Source: Muriicola jejuensis (lineage in GTDB: Bacteria; Bacteroidota; Bacteroidia; Flavobacteriales; Flavobacteriaceae). From it: a stretch of DNA of 64,000 nt. Shown here one piece after another: positions 24,141-33,446 of this stretch. The notes beneath the pieces are model-generated. The model had not been told where the DNA came from. It did not search any database and saw only the letters and a program-made list of their open reading frames with translations. Every line of letters begins with the position of its first letter. Position 1 is the stretch's first letter. The stretch is taken from positions 552,208 through 616,207 of the forward strand of contig NZ_JAABOP010000002.1 in assembly GCF_010671595.1 (NCBI RefSeq), read 5' to 3'. The position numbers and the translations under genes are program-made.

Positions 24141-25496
24141 TTAATTTAAATTGAAAGTCGTGGGCTCTTCTTCCTGTAGATCGTCGTCCTCGGCCCTTTT
24201 TAAGATCTTATCCGGAAGGGATTTCTTGGCCTTGGCTCCCATTTTCTTTAATTTTTCTATACTGGTGATGATGTTTCCCCTTCCTTCCACCAGTTTGTTC
24301 ATGGCCCCCCGGTATTCGTTCTTCGCTTCGTCCATCTTTTTACCCACCCGGGTGAGGTCGGCCACGAACCCTTCGAATTTATCGTAGAGAGCACCCGCCT
24401 GCCTGGCGATCTCTATGGCATTCCGTTGCTGCTTTTCGTTGTTCCACATGGTGTCTATGGTGCGCAGCGTGGCCAGCAGGGTGGAGGGGGTAACGATGAC
24501 GATGTTCTTTTCGAAAGCCTTGTTGTACAGGGCGGGGTCCTGGTTGATCGCAACCGAAAAGGCGGTTTCAATAGGGACAAACATCAGCACAAAATCCGGA
24601 CTTTCCATGTCATAGAGGTCCTCGTATTTCTTGGAGGAGAGTTGCTCAACGTGTTTTTGAAGCGATTGTATATGGCTCTTTAGGTGGTTCTCCTGCATCT
24701 CCTCTTCTGCGTTCACAAAGCGCTCGTAATCCGTGAGGGAAACCTTGGAGTCAATGATCATTTTCTTGCCATCTGGAAGGTTGATCACCACATCGGGTAA
24801 AACCCTGCTTCCATCTTCCTTCTTGAAACTCTGCTGTACGGTGTATTCCCGGTCTTTTTCCAAACCCGATTTTTCAAGGACCCTTTCCAGGACCAGTTCA
24901 CCCCAGTTACCCTGCATCTTACTGTCTCCTTTGAGTGCTTTGGTCAGGTTTTCGGCTTCCTTGGTGATCTTGAGGTTTTGGTTCTGCAGGTTGAGGAGCT
25001 GTTCCCTGAGTGCCGAATGGATGCTGATATTCTCCTTCTGGCTTTCCTCTACTTTCTTCTCAAAGAGCTGGATCTTTTCCTGGAGGGGCGTGAGGATGTG
25101 TTTGATGTTCTTCTGGTTCTGCTTTGTAAACTTCAGGCTCTTTTCATCCAGGATCTTGTTGGCCAGGTTTTCGAATTCCTTGGTGAATTTCTCCTGCAGT
25201 TCGGCCACTTCCTCTTTTTGTTCATCCAGTTTCTGCCTCAGGTTTTCCAGGTCGGCCTCATTTCGAGTGACCTGCTGGGCCAATCGCGTATTCTCCGTCC
25301 GCAGCCCTTCCACGATCTGTTTTTCGTCAGTCAGGCGGGCTTCGAGTTCCTCACGGCTCAAACGGATCTGCCGTTCTCTTTCCTCCAGGGTACTCTGTAC
25401 CGACCTCCGCTTAAGACGTTCGATGTAGTTCCCCAAAAAAAAGCCAAGCAGACCGGCCAGCAAGGCCAATATTACCCACGTGATCTCCGTACTCAT
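24141..25496 (-). CDS. rmuC: DNA recombination protein RmuC
   Basis: This 451-residue protein has an N-terminal transmembrane helix (about 7-25), a long coiled coil (about 30-200) and the RmuC nuclease-like domain (about 210-400). The domain carries GNWGELVLERVLEKSGL and LPDGKKMIIDSKVSL. The latter fits the PD-(D/E)xK-like core. RmuC limits DNA inversions and processes recombination intermediates in E. coli. It is convergent with pgl, and a TATCTTTA -7-like box lies at 25514-25521. Confidence 0.92.
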   Translation of the reverse strand: MSTEITWVILALLAGLLGFFLGNYIERLKRRSVQSTLEERERQIRLSREELEARLTDEKQIVEGLRTENTRLAQQVTRNEADLENLRQKLDEQKEEVAELQEKFTKEFENLANKILDEKSLKFTKQNQKNIKHILTPLQEKIQLFEKKVEESQKENISIHSALREQLLNLQNQNLKITKEAENLTKALKGDSKMQGNWGELVLERVLEKSGLEKDREYTVQQSFKKEDGSRVLPDVVINLPDGKKMIIDSKVSLTDYERFVNAEEEMQENHLKSHIQSLQKHVEQLSSKKYEDLYDMESPDFVLMFVPIETAFSVAINQDPALYNKAFEKNIVIVTPSTLLATLRTIDTMWNNEKQQRNAIEIARQAGALYDKFEGFVADLTRVGKKMDEAKNEYRGAMNKLVEGRGNIITSIEKLKKMGAKAKKSLPDKILKRAEDDDLQEEEPTTFNLN

Positions 25497-25555
25497 CTCG
25501 TTCTCATTTTACGTAAAGATAGGCCATCTCACATAAAATAGGGAGTAGAGACCTG

Positions 25556-26338
25556 CTAGTTTTTGATTTTGAAAGTGCCTGTCCTGGAATCAAAACCGAT
25601 CAGGTCTGAGGGGAAAAGTCGCTGGAAGCTGCGATCCTCTATATGCTGGCAGGGCGGTCCGAAATGGTGGCCAGAACTGTCCAGGATAAGCATCTGATCG
25701 CAGAGTTGGATGGCCAGATCGATCTCATGGGTGGTATAAATGACCGTCTTTCCGAATTCCCTGGCGATCTCCTTCATGGTTTTCAAAACCTGAACCTTGT
25801 GATAGAGGTCCAGATGGGTGGTGGGCTCATCGAGCATCATCACGGGTGTGTCCTGGGCCAGGGCCCTGGCGATCAGTACTTTTTGCAGTTGCCCGTCGCT
25901 GAGCTCATAGCATTTTCGCTCCTCCAGCGCTTCCAGTCCCGTCTTTCTAATGGAATCCGCCACAATTTCGGTATCCTCAAGGGTGAGGGTTCCGAGCCAG
26001 TTCGTATACGGCTGCCTTCCCAGGCTGATCAGTTCCCTCACGGTGAGATTCCTGGTGGGAAGGGGTTCTGTAAGGACGATACTCAGGGAGCTCGCCAGTT
26101 CCTGGGGGGTAAGAGACCCCATGGGCTTGCCGTTGATAAGTACCTCTCCGGATAATTTCCGCTGCACGCCAGCCAGGGTCCTCAGTAAGGTCGACTTCCC
26201 GATCCCGTTGGCCCCCACCACAGAGACGAATTCCCCTTGTTTCAGTGAAAAATTCAGGTTCTCGGCAACCGGTATGGGCTTTCCGTCCTTACCCCGGTAC
26301 CCAATACTCAAATTCGAAATGTCAAGGACGTTGTGCAT
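25556..26338 (-). CDS. ABC importer ATPase, probably vitamin B12 (BtuD-like)
   Basis: This 260-residue ATPase has Walker A GANGIGKST (42-50), signature LSDGQ (about 146-150; Gly at the third position replaced by Asp), Walker B VMMLDEPT and switch His in TTHEIDLA. It belongs to the FecE/BtuD class that pairs with FecCD permeases. It is the third gene of the minus-strand operon, 81 bases after the permease gene. The cobalamin riboswitch next door suggests B12 or cobinamide as substrate; iron-siderophore cannot be excluded. Confidence 0.85.
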   Translation of the reverse strand: MHNVLDISNLSIGYRGKDGKPIPVAENLNFSLKQGEFVSVVGANGIGKSTLLRTLAGVQRKLSGEVLINGKPMGSLTPQELASSLSIVLTEPLPTRNLTVRELISLGRQPYTNWLGTLTLEDTEIVADSIRKTGLEALEERKCYELSDGQLQKVLIARALAQDTPVMMLDEPTTHLDLYHKVQVLKTMKEIAREFGKTVIYTTHEIDLAIQLCDQMLILDSSGHHFGPPCQHIEDRSFQRLFPSDLIGFDSRTGTFKIKN

Positions 26339-26419
26339 GCGTTAAACAGAGCTTGTATTTGTGCTCACCTGCGAAGGTAGGTATTCTTCAAAAACTATGT
26401 GATCCACCCTACAGCCCAT

Positions 26420-27439
26420 CTAGAAGATCATATTTCGCCTCCTGAGCAACAGCCAAATGACCACGGGAGCACCGACGATAGAGGTGATCGCATTGATGGG
26501 GAGGATATAGGAAGAGGATGGGAGTTGTGCGATGGTGTCACAAAGGAGCAGGAGGATGGCCCCATAAAGGACCACTCCGGGGACAAGGATCCTGTGATCG
26601 GTTGTATTAAAGAGCTGTCTGGTAAGGTGGGGTACGGCCAGGCCTATAAAGGCGATCGGTCCCGCAAAAGCGGTCACAGAGCCGGCCAGGAGTCCGGTAG
26701 CAATGATGATGAGGTTTCTGGACCTGCCTATCCGAACCCCCAGGCTTCGGGCGTAACTCTCCCCAAGCAGCAGGGCGTTCAGGGATTTGATAGTGCTGAT
26801 ACTCAACAACAGCCCCAGAAAGCAGATCACCCCTAAAATAATAACCTGTGAACTGCTCAGGTTTCCCACCGTACCGAAGGTCCAGAAGATATATTGCTGT
26901 AATTCCTCTGCCTTGGCGAAGTAAGAGAGTATGGTAACCACGGCCGCCGTGATACTGGCGAACATAAGCCCGATGATCAGCAGGGCCATGGTATCTTTTA
27001 CCCTCCGGGCAACGGCTACCACCGTCAGTAAAACGAGAATACTCCCAAGGCTGGAGGCCAGGGTAAGGGCGAGGTCGCTAATGAGGACATAGCCAAACGA
27101 AAAGATCCCGCCTCCCAGGATCAGGAGGGCAGCACCCAGGCTGGCCCCTGAACTGATCCCAAGGACGAAAGGGCCTGCGAGGGGGTTCCTGAACAGGGTT
27201 TGCATCAACAGGCCGCTGAGTGACAGCCCCCCGCCCACCAGGATGGCCGTAAAGGCCTTGGGTAGCCGGTATTCCCATATGATATAGCTCCAGGAATCCT
27301 CTGTTGCCCTGTAACCTAAAAGTTCTCCCAGGGTAGCAGAAAAGGGGATCTCCACCGAGCCCAGGCTGATGTTGATGCAGAAACAAAGGATCAGGACAAG
27401 GATCAGCAGGGGAAATTGATATGGGAGCTTTCTGTTCAA
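26420..27439 (-). CDS. ABC importer permease, FecCD/BtuC family
   Basis: This 339-residue protein with about ten transmembrane helices shows the FecCD motifs NPLAGPFVLGISSGASLGAA (about 90-109) and FAGPIAFIGLAVPHLTRQL (about 260). The coupling sequence is the GxxxxxxTxxxxxPxxxxLL-like end. No ATG exists at the N-terminus: the TTG at 27439 directly follows the TAG of the binding-protein gene and is in the same frame, so initiation must be by coupling at TTG. Substrate is probably B12, from context. Confidence 0.87.
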   Translation of the reverse strand: MNRKLPYQFPLLILVLILCFCINISLGSVEIPFSATLGELLGYRATEDSWSYIIWEYRLPKAFTAILVGGGLSLSGLLMQTLFRNPLAGPFVLGISSGASLGAALLILGGGIFSFGYVLISDLALTLASSLGSILVLLTVVAVARRVKDTMALLIIGLMFASITAAVVTILSYFAKAEELQQYIFWTFGTVGNLSSSQVIILGVICFLGLLLSISTIKSLNALLLGESYARSLGVRIGRSRNLIIIATGLLAGSVTAFAGPIAFIGLAVPHLTRQLFNTTDHRILVPGVVLYGAILLLLCDTIAQLPSSSYILPINAITSIVGAPVVIWLLLRRRNMIF

Positions 27440-28594
27440 CTATTGAAGAGGCTTAAAAAAATAGGGTTCGTGATCCGGCAGCACTTCCGGGTGAAAGATA
27501 TGGATAAGGTCTTTGAGGATCAAATCGGGCCTGTTGGGTCCGAGTTCAAAGAAGGTGAGTCCGCCTGTTTTTCCCTTGCTCAGGGCATAGGTATAGATCT
27601 TTCTGTTCCGGTAGGGTCTGAATTCTGTATAATGCCGGTTGGCATTCTCGAGCTCCTGATAGGAGGTGAACTGGGAGGGGGATATCCATATGTCTGCCTC
27701 GTCTGCCCTGCTGAGGACGCTCTCCAGACCGAGAGAGAGGCTGCCTGTATCCCTGGTGTCATCCCAGAGGTAAGAACCATTGGCATCCCTTATGAATGCG
27801 GCGGCCCAGCTATCGCCTCCCGGGGCGTACCACACATCCTTATAAAGGGCCCCACTCATTACGGCAGGGACAGATCCGGCCTTTTTAGCCAGCTCACGTG
27901 CGCCGGAATAGGCTTGTGCTATGGAATCGAACAGGGCCTCCGCCTGGTCTTCCTTTTGGAAAAAAGGCGCAAAGAATTTGATCCACTCGGCCTTGCCAAG
28001 GGGGGTCTGCTCCGTCCAGTCCCCGTTGTAGACTACCGGGATACCGGACCTTATCAGGGTTTCGTAGGCCTTGTTCCTAGAGGCTATGCCGAATCCCACT
28101 ACGAGGTCGGGGCGCAGGCTCAGGGTCATTTCAGTATTCATCATTTCGTTCTTCCCCAGGTTGGCAACCGCCCCGGAGTCGACCCGCCCACGTGTGTAGT
28201 CCGATGAGATATAGTCCGTACCCGGAAACCCCACGAGACGGTCGGCCACGCCCAGAGCTTCCAGGGCGGGGATATGCGTTGTGGAGGTAACCACCACCCT
28301 TTCAACGGGTACCTCTATCACAGCGTCGTACTTCTCCTTTTCCAGGTTGATTGCACCAGCGCTATTCCTTGGGATAAGGGCGTAGACAAAGGGTTCCTCG
28401 GCTTCTGGCCAGGGCTGCAGGACGCGTATCACTGTAATACCCCCGGAGATTCGGTCAATCTCAAAACCCCTGGCATATTTTACACGGTGAGAAATGAGAC
28501 CGTCTCCGGGAGGGCTTTTGGCCTCTCCGGAATCAGGCGCCTTTTCCCTGCAGCTTATAAGGCTAAGGAGCATTATAAAGATGAATATTCTCAT
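27440..28594 (-). CDS. ABC importer substrate-binding lipoprotein (BtuF-like)
   Basis: This 384-residue protein has a lipoprotein signal with Cys 15 (LLSLISC). Two TroA/FecB-type lobes are visible: RVVVTSTTHIPALEALGVADRLVG begins lobe one, and RPDLVVGFG and SGIPVVYNGDW mark the hinge side. It captures the ligand for the permease and ATPase encoded next. It is the first gene of the operon and divergent from the riboswitch-controlled TonB receptor, so a corrinoid ligand is most likely. Confidence 0.85.
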   Translation of the reverse strand: MRIFIFIMLLSLISCREKAPDSGEAKSPPGDGLISHRVKYARGFEIDRISGGITVIRVLQPWPEAEEPFVYALIPRNSAGAINLEKEKYDAVIEVPVERVVVTSTTHIPALEALGVADRLVGFPGTDYISSDYTRGRVDSGAVANLGKNEMMNTEMTLSLRPDLVVGFGIASRNKAYETLIRSGIPVVYNGDWTEQTPLGKAEWIKFFAPFFQKEDQAEALFDSIAQAYSGARELAKKAGSVPAVMSGALYKDVWYAPGGDSWAAAFIRDANGSYLWDDTRDTGSLSLGLESVLSRADEADIWISPSQFTSYQELENANRHYTEFRPYRNRKIYTYALSKGKTGGLTFFELGPNRPDLILKDLIHIFHPEVLPDHEPYFFKPLQ

Positions 28595-28613
28595 TCGGCC
28601 ATTTTTCGAATTT

Positions 28614-28621
28614 CAAAAGTA
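28614..28621 (-). promoter_or_regulatory. -7 box of the B12 ABC importer operon
   Basis: Read on the minus strand, TACTTTTG fits TAnnTTTG exactly, 19 bases before the ATG at 28594. The resulting short leader leaves no room for a riboswitch on this transcript. Confidence 0.55.
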
Positions 28622-28661
28622 ATCTTATTTACCCTAAGTGGGAAGGGAGGTCTAATTTGAT

Positions 28662-28669
28662 TATCTTCG
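28662..28669 (+). promoter_or_regulatory. Candidate -7 box of the riboswitch transcript
   Basis: TATCTTCG fits TAnnTTTG at 7 of 8 positions, about 15 bases before the first riboswitch helix. Confidence 0.35.
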
Positions 28670-28683
28670 CCCCTGAACAATGG

Positions 28684-28866
28684 TTGCCGGCCCGTATTTA
28701 GGACGGCATTAAAAGGGAATCCGGTGAGAATCCGGAACTGTTCCCGCAACTGTAAGCTCAGTAGGGCCTCCTTCGGGAGGATCTATGTTTGACATCTCTT
28801 CAATACCACTGTCTGAGGACGGGAAGGTCGATGTCAAAACGCAAGTCAGGAGACCTGCCAGGTTCA
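28684..28866 (+). ncRNA. Cobalamin riboswitch
   Basis: All main conserved blocks of the B12 element are readable in order: AAAAGGGAATCCGGTGAGAA, then TCCGGAACTGTTCCCGCAAC with TGTAAGC, a variable hairpin GGCCTCCTTCGGGAGG, CCACTGTCTGAGGACGGGAAGG, and GTCAGGAGACCTGCCAGG (B12 box with CAGGAGACC). After it come two small hairpins (28879-28897 and 28900-28917) without a T-run, then the btuB start. That suggests translational rather than terminator control. Confidence 0.95.
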
Positions 28867-28941
28867 AAATCGAATACTAACTTTCGGGATAAAAGTTTTC
28901 GTATGCAACCTCATACGCCATTCCGACAACAGGAATAACTA

Positions 28942-30804
28942 ATGACTGAGAAATTCTGGAAAACCGGTGTGCTTTTGTGCATCGCAACGGGAACCTGGGC
29001 CCAGGTTCCCAACACCGACAGCCTTCAAGTACGTCAATTGGATGAAGTGGTGGTGAGTGACACCCGCTTTCCCATCCGAAGGGAAAATTCGGGAAAAACA
29101 GTGATCCGCATAGGGCCTGAGGAACTGGCTCTGAACCAGGGGCGTTCCCTGCCTGAACTGATCAACACCAAAAGTGGGATTGAGATCTCAGGGAGCAGGG
29201 GCAGGGCAGGAGAAGTGCTGGGAGCCTTTGTCCGTGGTGGTCGGGGCAGGCAACTCATAGTCCTTATAGACGGGTTAAGGGTATCCGACCCCTCTTCCTT
29301 TTCCCAGGAATTTGACCTCCGCCTCCTGCCTCTGGACAATATAGCTTCCATAGAGATCATCAAGGGTGCCAACAGCACCCTGTACGGGGCGAATGCTGCT
29401 ACGGCCGTGATCAATATTACCACAAAAGGAGCCCCTGAAAAAGGACTGGCTGCAAGCTTTCGGTCATCTTTAGGCAGCAACCAGACGGCAGAGGATCAGA
29501 GATACCGCCTGAACGCTTTTGAGAATTCTGCCAGGGTGGCGGGGACCACAGCCCGATGGGTGTATTCCGTGGGTTTTGGCCACAGGTATACGGACGGGAT
29601 CTCTTCCATCAGGACGGAAACAGGGGAAACCGATCCCTTTTCCGCCTGGAATACGGACCTGAAACTGGGGTATCGCATCAGCGATAAGATCAGGACTCAG
29701 GTGTATGCAAGTCAGGCTAAACTCAATGCAGCCTACGACGAATCTTTTGGCCTGGCTGATGCCCCCTACCGCTTCATTAGTGAACAGGAAAGGGTAGGTC
29801 TTAATACCACACTGTCTTACAAGGAAGGTACTATGACCCTCAATCTGGCCTACGCTACCTATAACTCGGAAAATTTCAGCGCTTTTCCGGGGACCTTTGA
29901 GGGAAAAAATCTTATAGGGGATCTCTTTAACAGAGTCCGACTAGGAAACCTTCTTTTACTCTCCGGGGTCAATTACAACCTTGAGCTGATGGAATTTGAG
30001 GACACCAGGCGATTCAGCTTTGTGGATCCCTATGTGAACCTGGTTTACCTTGGGAAAAAGGGGCTGCAGCTGAATGCAGGGGGAAGGCTGAACCTCCACT
30101 CGGAATACGGCTCAGAATTCGTTTATAATCTCAATCCAAGCCTTACGCTGAAACGGGAGGATGGGTACCTCAAATTCCTGGGCAGTTTTTCCACTTCCTT
30201 TATCACCCCCTCCCTGACCCAGCTTTTCGGGCAGTTTGGGGCCAATCCTGACCTGGGGCCGGAATCCAACCGCACCCTTGAGCTGGGTTCCGAATACGCA
30301 ACAAGCGAGATTCGCGCGAGCGCCGTGTTCTTCTCCAGGAAGGAAATGGATTTCGTCTTTTTCGACAATGCTGCCTTTCAGTACAGGAATGCCGAAGATG
30401 ATACGAGGGCAAGCGGAGTGGAACTTGAGCTCGACTGGCGGCCCGTTGGGGAGCTGAGCCTCGAAGCGAATTATACCTTTACCGAACGGAAAGGGGATCC
30501 CGGGATCCGCATCCCAAAACACAAGGGGTATGTAAGCCTGGGGTATCGTTTTTCGGAACCTTTTTCGATGGCTGTGAGCTATGCCTACACCGGGGCCAGG
30601 GCGGATACCGACTTTAATACCTTTTCAGATGTGCGACTGGATGCCTTCTCCCTGGTAGGGATGACGATGAGGTATGAGGCGATTCCCGGAAAGCTGACCT
30701 TTTTCCTTCAGGCAGACAATCTTCTGAATGCCTCCTTTACGGAAGTACTGGGTTTCAATACCCGAGGGAGGAATGTCAGGGCAGGATTTGCCCTGAATCT
30801 TTAA
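28942..30804 (+). CDS. TonB-dependent vitamin B12 receptor (BtuB-like)
   Basis: This 620-residue outer-membrane receptor has a signal peptide (about 1-20, TWA-Q). A TonB-box-like stretch follows (LDEVVVSDTRFP, about 33). The plug (about 45-160) contains VLIDGLRVSD and IEIIKGANSTLYGANAATAVINI, followed by a 22-strand barrel ending in NVRAGFALNL. A cobalamin riboswitch lies directly upstream, the strongest evidence that it imports corrinoids. AGGAATA before the ATG is a weak Shine-Dalgarno. It is divergent from a matching ABC importer. Confidence 0.9.
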   Translation: MTEKFWKTGVLLCIATGTWAQVPNTDSLQVRQLDEVVVSDTRFPIRRENSGKTVIRIGPEELALNQGRSLPELINTKSGIEISGSRGRAGEVLGAFVRGGRGRQLIVLIDGLRVSDPSSFSQEFDLRLLPLDNIASIEIIKGANSTLYGANAATAVINITTKGAPEKGLAASFRSSLGSNQTAEDQRYRLNAFENSARVAGTTARWVYSVGFGHRYTDGISSIRTETGETDPFSAWNTDLKLGYRISDKIRTQVYASQAKLNAAYDESFGLADAPYRFISEQERVGLNTTLSYKEGTMTLNLAYATYNSENFSAFPGTFEGKNLIGDLFNRVRLGNLLLLSGVNYNLELMEFEDTRRFSFVDPYVNLVYLGKKGLQLNAGGRLNLHSEYGSEFVYNLNPSLTLKREDGYLKFLGSFSTSFITPSLTQLFGQFGANPDLGPESNRTLELGSEYATSEIRASAVFFSRKEMDFVFFDNAAFQYRNAEDDTRASGVELELDWRPVGELSLEANYTFTERKGDPGIRIPKHKGYVSLGYRFSEPFSMAVSYAYTGARADTDFNTFSDVRLDAFSLVGMTMRYEAIPGKLTFFLQADNLLNASFTEVLGFNTRGRNVRAGFALNL

Positions 30805-30809
30805 AAAGA

Positions 30810-30832
30810 AAAGGCCGGAAGAACCGGCCTTT
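30810..30832. terminator. Bidirectional terminator
   Basis: AAAGGCCGG, loop AAGAA, CCGGCCTTT is a 9-bp perfect stem. The minus-strand tail is TTTTCTTTTT and the plus-strand tail TTTGTATTT. It separates convergent btuB and the S41 gene. Confidence 0.82.
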
Positions 30833-30836
30833 GTAT

Positions 30837-32294
30837 TTACTTTATAGTGAGATCGATGGGCTTGTCCAGGATCATCCGGTCTTTTACAGGAGTAAAGTCA
30901 TCCGTGTCTGTAAATGGCCTGGCAGGGCTCCTGACCGTAAAGTCCCGTTTTCCTGATAATCCTGTGATCTCCTCCAGGGCACGTGCCAGGAGGGGTTCGT
31001 TGGGATCCCCGAGGATACCCAGGTTTGCAAGGTCTTCTTCCAGAACGATCTCGGGTACAAAGCCGGAGGTGTAATCCGAAAAACCGACGGAGTTCTCGTT
31101 CCTGCCCACGAGGGGCTGCAGAGCCCACTGGTTATCGGGGTTGATAAAGGATTCCCTTGACGGGGAATACACATAAGGAGCACCGGACCTTTTGGGGTCG
31201 TCTACCATGGTAAGTGAAAATTCATTCTTTCCGGTAGTGGTTGTGCCCACCTGTATGACATCCATATAGGGATCGAGGCCGTTGATGATCAGTTCGCTGG
31301 CCGAGGCAGATCTGCCGGTGGTGATGATATATACGCGGCTTAGGTTCAGGGTATTGATCGGCGTCCCTTCCCCTGTTCGGTCCGCGAAATAATCCTCGAG
31401 CTGAGAAGCATCAAAGGAAGCCTGGATCTTTGGGTTCCAGCGCTGTTTTATAAAGAGGTTGTTGGTATTGGTGCCGTAGATCATACTGGCCAGGAGTCGC
31501 GTGGTATTCACAGAACCACCAGGGTTATAGCGAAGGTCCAGTACGAGGTCCGTGATCCCTTGTGCCTTTAATTGCCCGAATGCGGTATTGAGTTCTTCAT
31601 CGAACTCATTGAGAAAGCGGTTGTAATAAATATAGCCGATCTTCTGCCCGCTGATATCGAAGGTATTTACAATAAAAATGGGATTCTCCTGGAAGCCTTC
31701 GATCTTGGTCAGGGTGACCTCTTTGCCGTTGGGGGTAAAGGTGTCATTTACCAGGTCGGCCATATTAAGGGTATAAGTATCATTCTCTCCAAAAAGGAGG
31801 TCTATGTAGTTGTTCAGGTTCAGGGTTTGCCCGTCTACCCCGGTAAAGAATTCCCCTCTGAAAATATTCTTGGATGCTGCGTCCGAGTTGGGTGTGACAT
31901 AGCGCACATAACCTACCACATTGTCATTGTCCAGTGCGATCAGCCCGAAGCTCAACCCGTTGCTTTTGGAAACCCCGGAAAGGAAGTCCGTGAATTCGCT
32001 GTAATCCGAGGCATAGGTGCTGAAGCGATCCTCAAAATACCTAAGCCTGTTGTCAAAAAAAGCGGCGGGGTCAGTCTCCGACTGGAGGAATTCCGTGTAT
32101 TCCTGGTCCGTGGAAAAGCGGGTATCAGAGAGATTGTCTACCTCGGCTTGCCAGAAATACCACAGATTCATGGACTTCCACATAAAATCCTGTGTGGCCA
32201 GGTCCGTTGAGGTCGGATTGACGTTATCATCGTCTTTATTGCATCCCAGGATGACAAAAAACACCCCCAATAGTAAAACCAAATTCTTTTTCAT
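30837..32294 (-). CDS. S41 family serine peptidase lipoprotein
   Basis: This 485-residue lipoprotein (FFVILGC, Cys 18) has an N-terminal helical domain, a PDZ-like segment (about 115-200) and a peptidase core with LVLDLRYNPGGSVNTT (250-265). Catalytic Ser is about 331 in GRSASASE and Lys 356 in TTTGKNEFS. The 25-residue Ser-Lys spacing equals that of Tsp/Prc. It probably degrades or processes envelope proteins. It is monocistronic and divergent from the second ECF sigma module, with no sign of co-regulation. Confidence 0.88.
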   Translation of the reverse strand: MKKNLVLLLGVFFVILGCNKDDDNVNPTSTDLATQDFMWKSMNLWYFWQAEVDNLSDTRFSTDQEYTEFLQSETDPAAFFDNRLRYFEDRFSTYASDYSEFTDFLSGVSKSNGLSFGLIALDNDNVVGYVRYVTPNSDAASKNIFRGEFFTGVDGQTLNLNNYIDLLFGENDTYTLNMADLVNDTFTPNGKEVTLTKIEGFQENPIFIVNTFDISGQKIGYIYYNRFLNEFDEELNTAFGQLKAQGITDLVLDLRYNPGGSVNTTRLLASMIYGTNTNNLFIKQRWNPKIQASFDASQLEDYFADRTGEGTPINTLNLSRVYIITTGRSASASELIINGLDPYMDVIQVGTTTTGKNEFSLTMVDDPKRSGAPYVYSPSRESFINPDNQWALQPLVGRNENSVGFSDYTSGFVPEIVLEEDLANLGILGDPNEPLLARALEEITGLSGKRDFTVRSPARPFTDTDDFTPVKDRMILDKPIDLTIK

Positions 32295-32489
32295 CTTTCT
32301 TTTTTTATGGTAAATAGCAATTGACAGTCGGTCACTACCCCAGGTCTTTTTAGTACCTTGGAGGTTAACGGACTATCACGTGTGTAGGGAAGGTTAGTTC
32401 CTGCTAAAATAATCAGATCGGGGCGAAGAAAAAAAGAATTGTAACAAAATTCGATATCGGTCGTCTAGCTTATGTAACACAGCAGGAAG

Positions 32490-33029
32490 ATGCTTTACGT
32501 CACAACCGATCAAAAACTAATGACACAGTCAGAATTCGTAAATCTGGTTATGCCCTTCAAGGATAAGCTCTTCAGACTGGCCAAGAGACTGCTGGTCTCG
32601 ACGGAAGAAGCTGAGGATGCCACCCAGGAAGTGCTGATGAAATTGTGGGACAAAAAGAAAGGTATTCACGGATATCGCAATGTAGAGGCTTTTGCCATGA
32701 CGATGACCAAGAATTTTTGCCTGGACCGATTGAAGTCCAAGCAGTCCGGAAACCTGAAACTCGTCCACAGCAATTATGCAGACGAAAGGAGTTCTCTGCA
32801 AAAGGAGGTCGAAGTACACGACAGTGTGGAGTGGGTCGGAAAGATCATGGAGAACCTGCCTGAGCAACAAAAGTTAGTCCTGCAATTACGGGACATTGAA
32901 GAATACGAATACGATGAGATTTCGGAAATGCTGGACATGAAGCCCACCGCAGTAAGGGTAGCCCTGTCCAGGGCCCGAAAGGCAGTAAGAGATCAATTAA
33001 TAGAAAAACACAGCTATGGAATCCAATAG
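32490..33029 (+). CDS. RNA polymerase ECF sigma factor (second module)
   Basis: This 179-residue protein has region 2 at STEEAEDATQEVLMKLWD and AFAMTMTKNFCLDRLKS. Region 4 is LPEQQKLVLQLRDIEEYEYDEISEMLDMKPTAVRVALSRARK. The ATG at 32490 has a good CAGGAAG Shine-Dalgarno, while the ATG at 32520 (MTQSEFVNL) fits the family N-terminus better, so the start is open. It overlaps the anti-sigma gene by 14 bases. Confidence 0.88.
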   Translation: MLYVTTDQKLMTQSEFVNLVMPFKDKLFRLAKRLLVSTEEAEDATQEVLMKLWDKKKGIHGYRNVEAFAMTMTKNFCLDRLKSKQSGNLKLVHSNYADERSSLQKEVEVHDSVEWVGKIMENLPEQQKLVLQLRDIEEYEYDEISEMLDMKPTAVRVALSRARKAVRDQLIEKHSYGIQ

Positions 33030-33435
33030 AATAGAACAATTACTCGAGAAGTACTTTGAGGCCCATACCACGGAGGCCGAAGAGCGGGATCTGAGGAAAT
33101 ACTTTTCCGGAGATCAGGTGGCGGAACACCTGGAGCCCTATCGCCCCATGTTCGCCTATTTCTCAGAAGCCAAGCAAGAACGATCCGTCCGGCAGGTTCC
33201 ACTAAAAACCAGAAGACACTTGTATCAGTGGATTTCCGTTGCAGCGATGGTCGTTTTAGTAGCAGGCGTTTATTTCGGAAAGCAATACCAGGAGAGGAAG
33301 GAAGCGGAATACGCCTATCTCCAGACCAAAAAGGCCCTTGGGCTTCTGGCTGCCAACCTGGACCGTGGTAAGGAAAAAGTGGCCTATTTACATGAATTTG
33401 AAGAAACAAAACAAAAGATTTACAAAAACAATTAA
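33016..33435 (+). CDS. Short membrane anti-sigma-type protein
   Basis: This 139-residue protein has an N-terminal helical cytoplasmic region (LLEKYFEAHTTEAEERDLRKYF, about 9-30), typical of Bacteroidetes one-pass anti-sigma proteins. A transmembrane helix follows (about 71-88), then a short periplasmic helical tail. It overlaps the sigma gene by 14 bases, so production is coupled. The DUF4252 gene follows 11 bases later. Confidence 0.75.
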   Translation: MESNRIEQLLEKYFEAHTTEAEERDLRKYFSGDQVAEHLEPYRPMFAYFSEAKQERSVRQVPLKTRRHLYQWISVAAMVVLVAGVYFGKQYQERKEAEYAYLQTKKALGLLAANLDRGKEKVAYLHEFEETKQKIYKNN

Positions 33436-33446
33436 AAAACGAAATC

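Noticed and set aside
28879..28917. Two hairpins after the riboswitch as an intrinsic terminator
   Set aside because: Stems are only 6 bp and no T-run follows; translational control is more likely.
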